A stretch of 64,000 nucleotides of DNA from Bdellovibrio bacteriovorus str. Tiberius (GTDB lineage Bacteria; Bdellovibrionota; Bdellovibrionia; Bdellovibrionales; Bdellovibrionaceae), in assembly GCF_000317895.1 (NCBI RefSeq), contig NC_019567.1, positions 2,976,001-3,040,000 of the forward strand, read 5' to 3'. Positions within the stretch are counted from its first letter, which is position 1; every line of letters starts with the position of its first letter. This document shows positions 58,315-64,000 of the stretch, one piece after another. A model generated the notes under the pieces. That model made no database searches. It had not been told where the DNA came from and saw nothing but the letters and a program-made list of their open reading frames with translations. A program made the translations under genes and the position numbers.

Positions 58315-59268
58315 TTATTTGGATTTAACCAGGATCAGCGGTCTCCAGGCCAGAATGCTTGAAAACAGTCTGCCCTCTTTCGCCAGGGTCAGCCAGTCTT
58401 TCAGATCTTTTGGGTCCACCATGCAGATCATCGTGATAATCATGATCCATTCAAACATCGGGATATTCATCGAAAGCTCAATCCCCAGATGCAGTCCAAT
58501 CCCGGCCAGAATCACCCAGTACCGCAGCTCGCGAATCCAGATCAGCGTCCCCAAGGCAAACTCCACCAGCAGCGTGGACCAGGTCAGGAACTTGATCACC
58601 ACAAGACTGTTCAAAAGCCCCAGCGGCATTCGGACAAACTCATCAAGGCGTGTGGCGACATACACCGCTGTACCATCCGCCCATAAGGGCCCCTTCATCT
58701 TGAACATCACCGTGGCGATATAAATGACGCTGAATTGAATCTGCATCAACCGCAGCCCCCAGGGGGCCTTTTCCAAAGGCTCTGCCGGGGCCATCCCCTT
58801 GCGCACCTGCCACCAACGATCCAAGGACAGCCAGTCCCCACACGGAGTCAGGAACAACAAAAACAGGAAATTACGAATCACGATATCTGAACTGTTCAAA
58901 ACAAAGACGTTGCGGTTATGAAACGAGATCAGGGTGAAAAACGCCAAAGCAATCGAGGTGCGGGTGAAAACTCCGAACAACACCCCTATCACCGCCCCCA
59001 GATGAACCAAGGCAACCAATGCCGGCACACGTGGGTCTGGCGGAAGCAGATCAAACAGACTAAAACGGAACGCCCCTGCCATCTTCAAAGAGCTTTCCAA
59101 AGAGAAAATCCCCTCGACTCCCCAGAAGGTGTCCAGATGACTCCACACCATAAACCAATTAATCAGCAGCACCACCCCGAATAAAACCCGCAACAAAGCC
59201 ACGGTATGCACCGGCTGGGGCTTAAAGAAAAAATCATTCAAACCATTAGTGAGCGTTGTTAGCTTCAT
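58315..59268 (-). CDS. HTTM (gamma-carboxylase-like) membrane protein (copy 2)
   Basis: 317 residues, clear paralogue of copy 1: FFFKPQPVHTVALLRVLFG, HNRNVFVLNSSD, LTPCGDWLSLDRW, QIQFSVIYIATVMFKMKGPLW. About seven membrane helices. The ATG at 59268 overlaps the end of its partner gene by 23 bp, just as in copy 1. The DNA of the two copies is similar enough in places (for example the segment coding LTWSTLLVEFALGTL) to act as an inverted repeat. Confidence 0.85.
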   Translation of the reverse strand: MKLTTLTNGLNDFFFKPQPVHTVALLRVLFGVVLLINWFMVWSHLDTFWGVEGIFSLESSLKMAGAFRFSLFDLLPPDPRVPALVALVHLGAVIGVLFGVFTRTSIALAFFTLISFHNRNVFVLNSSDIVIRNFLFLLFLTPCGDWLSLDRWWQVRKGMAPAEPLEKAPWGLRLMQIQFSVIYIATVMFKMKGPLWADGTAVYVATRLDEFVRMPLGLLNSLVVIKFLTWSTLLVEFALGTLIWIRELRYWVILAGIGLHLGIELSMNIPMFEWIMIITMICMVDPKDLKDWLTLAKEGRLFSSILAWRPLILVKSK

Positions 59269-59821
59269 AACGAGGCCCTCCAGTCGGCTTAAAGTGGAAA
59301 ACACTTTCGCTGTTATAATCCTTGCTCATCTGACCATGAGGTATGAACACCTGGGTCGGCGGTTGAACAGTGCTGGTATGACGATAGAAATAAAGCTGTT
59401 CAAATTCACGCTTGCACCCGAACTGTTCCAGCTTAGCCACCTCGCGCGCCACATAGCGGGAAAGATCAAACCACAGCTCTGACTTTTCCATCGGCAACAG
59501 ATTGTCCTGCTGGTACTTGCGATAACGTTCACCGGCCGTGAAACGATCCCAGCCATCCAGCTGTGACGCCCGCGGGAATGTCCATTGTTCTGTCGAGCCA
59601 TCTTTGAATGTGATCGTGGCCGTTAGATACGAGTTCACTGAGGCTGGATTGGGAGCAAACATGCTCCAGGGTTGATCCAACCCAAAGAAAACCTGATACG
59701 GAGAAAGAGCCTGCAGAATGCGGTCACCGACTGCACTCCGGTCTGGCAATGCCGCCGTGACCATCATCACGATGTGACCAGTAATAAAGGCTGAAATCAG
59801 AACCTTCTTGAGTGCCGCCAT
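59246..59821 (-). CDS. QPWxMFAPNP-motif membrane protein, HTTM partner (copy 2)
   Basis: 191 residues from the ATG at 59821 (GGGGG site six bases upstream). N-terminal membrane helix, then QPWSMFAPNP, FKDGST, WFDLSRYVAREV and FIPHGQMSKDYNSE, each with a counterpart in copy 1. An exported soluble domain anchored by one helix is predicted. Overlaps the HTTM gene. Confidence 0.75.
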   Translation of the reverse strand: MAALKKVLISAFITGHIVMMVTAALPDRSAVGDRILQALSPYQVFFGLDQPWSMFAPNPASVNSYLTATITFKDGSTEQWTFPRASQLDGWDRFTAGERYRKYQQDNLLPMEKSELWFDLSRYVAREVAKLEQFGCKREFEQLYFYRHTSTVQPPTQVFIPHGQMSKDYNSESVFHFKPTGGPRYEANNAH

Positions 59822-59952
59822 GGCGAACCCCCTGTTGTTGTTGACCAACATCAGGGTTTATCCGAGCCGCCCCGCCTGACACAACAGCATTCAAGCGCAT
59901 CTAAATTAAGAATTCATCAGCTAGATTTCAGCCCTTTAAGACAAGACAAAAA

Positions 59953-60210
59953 CTACTTCTTTTTGCTGTCGCTTTTGATTTCCACCGTGTCTGCGGCCAT
60001 CGTGTATTCAATCGTCACCTTCTGACCGACCTTCAAATCACCCGTCACTTTGGTGTTCGGGTTTCTTTCAATCTCCCAGCGGTCGCTGCCTTTCTGCACG
60101 ATAATGCGGGAATCAGAAAGCTCAACAATCGGACCCGTCACCTGATAGGTCTTCGCCGCAAAAGCACTCATTGAAAACAACATTGCGCCCAGTACAACTA
60201 TGAATTTCAT
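59953..60210 (-). CDS. small exported beta protein
   Basis: 85 residues with signal peptide (cut after AFA, about residue 18), a short beta domain of about 60 residues resembling small OB/SH3-like periplasmic proteins (VTGPIVELSDSRIIVQKG, KVGQKVTIEY), and a Lys-rich end (KSDSKKK). AAGGAG site. Unknown function; likely periplasmic. Confidence 0.72.
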   Translation of the reverse strand: MKFIVVLGAMLFSMSAFAAKTYQVTGPIVELSDSRIIVQKGSDRWEIERNPNTKVTGDLKVGQKVTIEYTMAADTVEIKSDSKKK

Positions 60211-60489
60211 GTCAGCTCCTTGTAAGAGTCGTGTTTGATTATTATTAGAATCACCCTTGGAAAAACCTCAATTCCGAACCCCTAAAAGTGCCTAAGAGCA
60301 GAGAAAATGGGGCTATTCTGGAACGTCACCGAACACGCGTCTATTTTATATACAGGGGGACTTTTAGCGGCACCATGCTCCCGTTCAGATCAAATTTAGG
60401 ACACTAAAACAGGTAAAAAAGCTGGCACATGCCTTGTAAGGAAGGTTCATGGAATTATTGAATCCTCACGTAATTGAAAGTTGGAAAGC

Positions 60490-61362
60490 ATGAAGAAACT
60501 TGTGACCGCCCTTATCATCACCCTTGCCAGCATCCAAAGCTATGCTGACAGCCTGTATGACAAGAAAATCAAAGACGTGCGCATTTACGACATGTTTAAA
60601 AAGCAAGGCGTGCCTGAGGCGGCTTTGCAAAGAACTTTCGAATTCCTGGATGTCAACGCCGGCAAAACCGTCAAAATGAAGGCGAAGATCCGCGGTCGCG
60701 AAAAGACTTACATGAGCACTCGCGATGTCACTATCAAATCTGAATTTGTCGCAGTTATTGATTTCTCAAAACCTTCCAGCGAAAGACGCCTTTATATCAT
60801 GAACATGCAGACCGGTGGCGTAACCAAGCACTTCGTGGCTCACGGCAAAGGCTCTGGCGTAAATGTGGCGGCGAAGTTCTCTAACATCGATGGTTCCAAG
60901 ATGTCTTCCCTGGGTCTGTACCTTGGTGGCAACACGTACTATGGTGGTCACGGTGAATCTTTGAATCTGTACGGTTTGGAAGCTTCCAACAGCAATGCGG
61001 CTGAACGTGACATTGTCGTTCATGCAGCAAGCTACGTTTCTGAAGACTACGTAAAAAGCCAGGGCCGTCTGGGCCGTAGCTGGGGTTGCCCGGCAGTTGC
61101 TCCCGGCATTATCAAAAGAATGCTGACGAACTTCAAAGACGGTGGCCTGGTTTACGCCTACCATAAAGATCTGACAGCCAGCACCCAGAAGGATCCAACC
61201 CTGCAAGTCGTGCAAGAGCACGTGGAAGAGGTAGACATCGATCTTCCGGAAGAAGAAGAAAGCGTTCGTAAAAATCCAACGGCAGCAGCTCCAAACACCA
61301 GCGGCCTGCCAACCGGAAATGCCGAAATTCTTTCAGTCCCACTGGAAGATTCCAGAGACTAA
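60490..61362 (+). CDS. YkuD_2-type murein L,D-transpeptidase
   Basis: 290 residues from the ATG at 60490; a TTG nine bases upstream is less likely. Signal peptide (cut near SYADS, about residue 18). The catalytic domain carries HAASYVS and GRSWGCPAV (Cys200), the pattern of the YkuD_2 class (PF13645), distinct from the YcbB class encoded at 27657. These act on the peptide stems of peptidoglycan. An acidic tail of about 50 residues is extra. Monocistronic. Confidence 0.88.
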   Translation: MKKLVTALIITLASIQSYADSLYDKKIKDVRIYDMFKKQGVPEAALQRTFEFLDVNAGKTVKMKAKIRGREKTYMSTRDVTIKSEFVAVIDFSKPSSERRLYIMNMQTGGVTKHFVAHGKGSGVNVAAKFSNIDGSKMSSLGLYLGGNTYYGGHGESLNLYGLEASNSNAAERDIVVHAASYVSEDYVKSQGRLGRSWGCPAVAPGIIKRMLTNFKDGGLVYAYHKDLTASTQKDPTLQVVQEHVEEVDIDLPEEEESVRKNPTAAAPNTSGLPTGNAEILSVPLEDSRD

Positions 61363-61366
61363 AAAA

Positions 61367-61400
61367 CAAAAAGGGCTGCAACCGCAGCCCTTTCTTTTTT
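61367..61400. terminator. bidirectional intrinsic terminator
   Basis: AAAGGGCTGC-AACC-GCAGCCCTTT with T-runs on both sides, between convergent L,D-transpeptidase and manC genes. Confidence 0.9.
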
Positions 61401-61428
61401 CCTAAATCCAATCTCAAATTTTCAATAT

Positions 61429-62829
61429 CTAATTTCTGCTGTAATCGTCCTGATAACGGACGATATCGTCTTCACCAAAGTAGGTTCCCAATTGAACCTC
61501 TACAAACTCCAGCATCTCGCCGGAATTATTGCGCATGCGGTGCTTCGCCCCCAGTGGGATATGAATGTGACTGCCAGCCTTCACCGGGATCACCTGATCA
61601 TTCAGAACCACTTCGCCGGATCCCTGAGTGATCGTCCAGTGCTCTTCACGTTTGGCGTGAGACTGATATGACAACTGGGAATGCGGGTTCACGCGAATAA
61701 CCTTGGATTTGAAGTTTTCCGTATCCTTCAGGATTTCGAAATAACCCCAAGGACGATACTCATAGACATGCTCTTTCACCAGTGGGGATTTGGCTTGAGT
61801 CAAAGTCTCAACCACATGGCGCACATCCTGAGACTGGCCTTTTTTAACCAGCATCAGGGCGTCCTTGGTATCCACGACGATCACATCTTCCAAACCAATC
61901 ATGGAATAGTTCTTATTCGGATCGCCAAAGACAAAGTTATCCTGTCCTTTGACATTGATGATGTCCTGCCCTTTTTGCAAAGCAGCCACGGCATCCCAAG
62001 AACCCACATCACTCCAACCAAAGTCCGCCGGCACACAAGCCAGTTCCGCTTCGCTCAGTTTTTCCATGATCGCATAGTCAATAGAAATGCTTTGAACCTG
62101 AGCATAGATATCACCCAGGTTGGAAGCATCGGCCTTCAAGGCTGAAATCTGATTCCACAAAGTCGGCTGATGTTTTTCAAACAGACCCGCCATATGAGAA
62201 ACTTTGAAAACAAAGATCCCCGCATTCCAGCTGAAACCACCTTGAGAGATAAATTCTTCCGCTTTTTTCAGATCCGGCTTTTCATGGAATTTCACCACGG
62301 AATAAGCCTTCAACCCCATTTGATCTTTTAAGCTGGTCGTCTTGGTCTGAATATAGCCATAGCCAGTTTCTGGATATGAAGGCGTGATGCCCAAAGTAAC
62401 CACGCGGTTTTCTTTCGCCACGGTGGAAGCAAATTCCACAACTTTCAGGAAAGCATCTTCTTTGGTGATCAGGTGATCTGACGGGAAGACCCCGACGATC
62501 TCGTCCCCTTTACCCTGATCCAGTAAAAGCTTGCACAGGGCCGCCACGGCAGGAGCGGTGTTTTTGCCCGTTGGCTCGTAAACAACCTGAACGGCTTCGC
62601 CTTGGTTGGCCTTAACACCTTCGCCTTGGTTGGCTTTCAGATTCAGTTCAGTCAACGTCTGCAGGGCCTTGGAGGTTACGATCCAGGGGCTTCCCATACG
62701 CATACATCTTTTCAGGGTCAGAGTTTGTAAAGGCTCCCCGAAAATGTCGCAAAATTGTTTGGGCATCTGCTGACGGGATACGGGCCACAATCGTGTTCCG
62801 CTTCCTCCCGATAATATAACCGGTATCAA
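61429..62829 (-). CDS. manC: mannose-1-phosphate guanylyltransferase / mannose-6-phosphate isomerase
   Basis: 466 residues, TTG start with GGAGG five bases upstream. The nucleotidyltransferase domain opens with VILSGGSGTRLWPVSRQQMPKQF-like motif; the C-terminal cupin (about 345-466) is the isomerase domain, with the metal motif in LSYQSHAKREEHW and SHIHIPLGAKHRM. It makes GDP-mannose for LPS, capsule or glycoprotein sugars. A duplicated KANQGE(G/A)V unit lies at about residues 63-78, a surface loop in relatives. The gene is divergent from the UPF0104 gene. Confidence 0.92.
   Translation of the reverse strand: MIPVILSGGSGTRLWPVSRQQMPKQFCDIFGEPLQTLTLKRCMRMGSPWIVTSKALQTLTELNLKANQGEGVKANQGEAVQVVYEPTGKNTAPAVAALCKLLLDQGKGDEIVGVFPSDHLITKEDAFLKVVEFASTVAKENRVVTLGITPSYPETGYGYIQTKTTSLKDQMGLKAYSVVKFHEKPDLKKAEEFISQGGFSWNAGIFVFKVSHMAGLFEKHQPTLWNQISALKADASNLGDIYAQVQSISIDYAIMEKLSEAELACVPADFGWSDVGSWDAVAALQKGQDIINVKGQDNFVFGDPNKNYSMIGLEDVIVVDTKDALMLVKKGQSQDVRHVVETLTQAKSPLVKEHVYEYRPWGYFEILKDTENFKSKVIRVNPHSQLSYQSHAKREEHWTITQGSGEVVLNDQVIPVKAGSHIHIPLGAKHRMRNNSGEMLEFVEVQLGTYFGEDDIVRYQDDYSRN
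62596..62643 (-). repeat. 24-bp in-frame tandem duplication in manC
   Basis: TTCGCCTTGGTTGGC-CTT at 62596 recurs at 62620 with one change, coding two copies of KANQGE(G/A)V. Confidence 0.85.
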
Positions 62830-63029
62830 AACTACCTCCGAGATCAGTCCTCAATCTATATCACCAAAGGCAGTTTCTGAGTAATTAAGACCTTACAATG
62901 GCTCAATTCGTCAAAAAACTGAGGCTTTTTAGCTGCTTAAAAGGCCGCCTCAAATCGAATTTAAGCCCCCCTAAATCTTTGCACACCTTTACTTCGAGGT
63001 AGAGTTCCGCCCCAAATTCAAGTAAGACA

Positions 63030-64000
63030 ATGCCCATGGTTAAACACACCAAAAAGCTTTTGGTTCAGTCCTCTAAGATTCTTTTTTCAGCCGGCATCAT
63101 CTACTGGCTGATCCAATCCGGAAAGCTGAACTTCTCTGCCCTTAAAAATCTGCTGACTCCGACCACGGCGTCCGTTGCATTGCTTTTGGTTTTGCTGAAC
63201 CTGTTCCTGGCCAGCGAAAGATGGCGCACCCTGATCCGTTCCCAAGGCATGAATGCGGGTCCTTTGAAGGTCTTTAAGCTCAGCCTGATTGGTTCATTCT
63301 TTAACTTTGCCATGCCCGGCGGGGTCGGCGGCGATGTTATCAAAGCTTACTATTTCACCCGGGCCAATCCCGGTTCCAAAGTCATTGCCGTGACCAGCGT
63401 CCTGATGGACCGGGTGCTGGGACTGTTTGCCATGGTTCTATTGGCGCTGCTGGTGATGCTTTATGACCTGAACCACATCATGACCATCCCGACCCTGACG
63501 ACATTGTTCTGGTTCATTCTGGCGCTGTTCTTTGCGTTTGTGATTGCTCTGGCCCTGATCTTTTCGCCAAAGATCTACAAGACCTCGCTGCTAAAGCGCG
63601 TGATCAACAAACTGCCTTTGTCTGAAAAGTTCATGAAGCTTTATGAAAGCATGCACCTTTACGGCAAAGACGGAAAACGCTTCATGCTGGTGCTGTTCCT
63701 AAGCCTTCTGTCCCAGGGCTGCTCGATTGTGTTTTTGATCATTGCCGGCAATGCGGCAGGCTTCACGGAGGTCGCAGCGAAAACCTATTTCCTGGTGGCG
63801 CCACTGGGGTATATGGCGACGGCGATCCCGATTTCTCCAGCCGGTGTCGGTGTCGGTCAGGCGGCATTCTATTTCCTGTTTAATATCTATAACGGATCAA
63901 CATCTGAAGTCGGTCCAACTGTGATCACGGCCTTCCAAGTCACCACCTTCGTGGTGAGCTTGCTGGGTGCCTTCTTCTATCTGCGTATTAAAGAACGCGT
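63030..64000 (+). CDS. UPF0104 / LPG-synthase-type membrane protein (3' end outside window)
   Basis: At least 323 residues; open at the window end. ATG at 63030 or 63036. About eight membrane helices, with the UPF0104/lysylphosphatidylglycerol-synthetase TM-region landmarks ASERWRTLIRSQG, FFNFAMPGGVGGDVIKAYY, DRVLGLFAM and PISPAGVGVGQAAFY. Stand-alone members without the GNAT domain are flippase-like or of unknown function in lipid transport. Divergent from manC with a 200-bp spacer. Confidence 0.85.
   Translation, partial: MPMVKHTKKLLVQSSKILFSAGIIYWLIQSGKLNFSALKNLLTPTTASVALLLVLLNLFLASERWRTLIRSQGMNAGPLKVFKLSLIGSFFNFAMPGGVGGDVIKAYYFTRANPGSKVIAVTSVLMDRVLGLFAMVLLALLVMLYDLNHIMTIPTLTTLFWFILALFFAFVIALALIFSPKIYKTSLLKRVINKLPLSEKFMKLYESMHLYGKDGKRFMLVLFLSLLSQGCSIVFLIIAGNAAGFTEVAAKTYFLVAPLGYMATAIPISPAGVGVGQAAFYFLFNIYNGSTSEVGPTVITAFQVTTFVVSLLGAFFYLRIKER

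Overview
The window reads like a chromosome segment of a predatory Bdellovibrio-type bacterium (a Gram-negative of the former Deltaproteobacteria). The evidence is a mid-range GC content, dense genes, many secreted proteins and lipoproteins of unknown family, two different classes of L,D-transpeptidase, several secreted proteases, a PilZ protein and a sigma-54 activator. This assignment is inference from gene style; no rRNA or species marker is present.

Layout. 1-2136: zinc-ribbon fragment, PilZ protein, DUF4337-like membrane protein and a CBS-pair protein. 2177-6393: LtaS/MdoB-like phosphotransferase on minus, then BolA, monothiol glutaredoxin, a DUF2892 membrane protein and a GlcD-type flavoprotein on plus. 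6455-9253: a fibronectin-III lipoprotein. 9256-10461: SerA. 10572-15363: a chain of overlapping genes (sigma-54 response regulator, CdsA-like, PlsC, metallo-beta-lactamase fold, YihY) that looks like a membrane-lipid operon. 15364-20350: an AT-rich accessory block with a winged-helix/nucleotidyltransferase/recombinase-domain operon and a LysR-controlled hydrolase/SDR pair, ending near a tRNA-Arg(TCT).

20634-32137: peptidase T, a fascin-like beta-trefoil, a metzincin protease with an overlapping partner, further secreted proteins, a YcbB-like L,D-transpeptidase, HdeD-like and methyltransferase genes. 32348-45610: a membrane-anchored MutS-family ATPase, a DUF4382 lipoprotein, a GlpT/UhpT-type transporter, an AraC regulator, an AGE-family epimerase, a glutamine amidotransferase, a secreted protein with a kinase/IucC-like motif, a lipoprotein trypsin and an acyl-CoA dehydrogenase.

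45630-56439 is the most unusual part. A 973-residue secreted protein carries 65 uninterrupted, proline-free collagen-like Gly-X-Y triplets, then a Gly-Tyr-Ser/Thr-Thr repeat and a Ser/Thr stalk before a ~600-residue globular domain. Directly downstream on the same strand is a tight six-gene operon of exported proteins, most of them rich in cysteine, two of which are diverged paralogues. I infer a surface fibre or adhesin system; I recognise no known family in the operon.

56738-59821 holds two copies of a two-gene module (a QPW-x-MFAPNP-motif protein overlapping an HTTM protein) in convergent orientation around one terminator. 59953-64000 has a small exported protein, a YkuD_2-type L,D-transpeptidase, ManC/AlgA with a 24-bp internal duplication, and the start of an UPF0104/LPG-synthase-type membrane protein cut by the window end.
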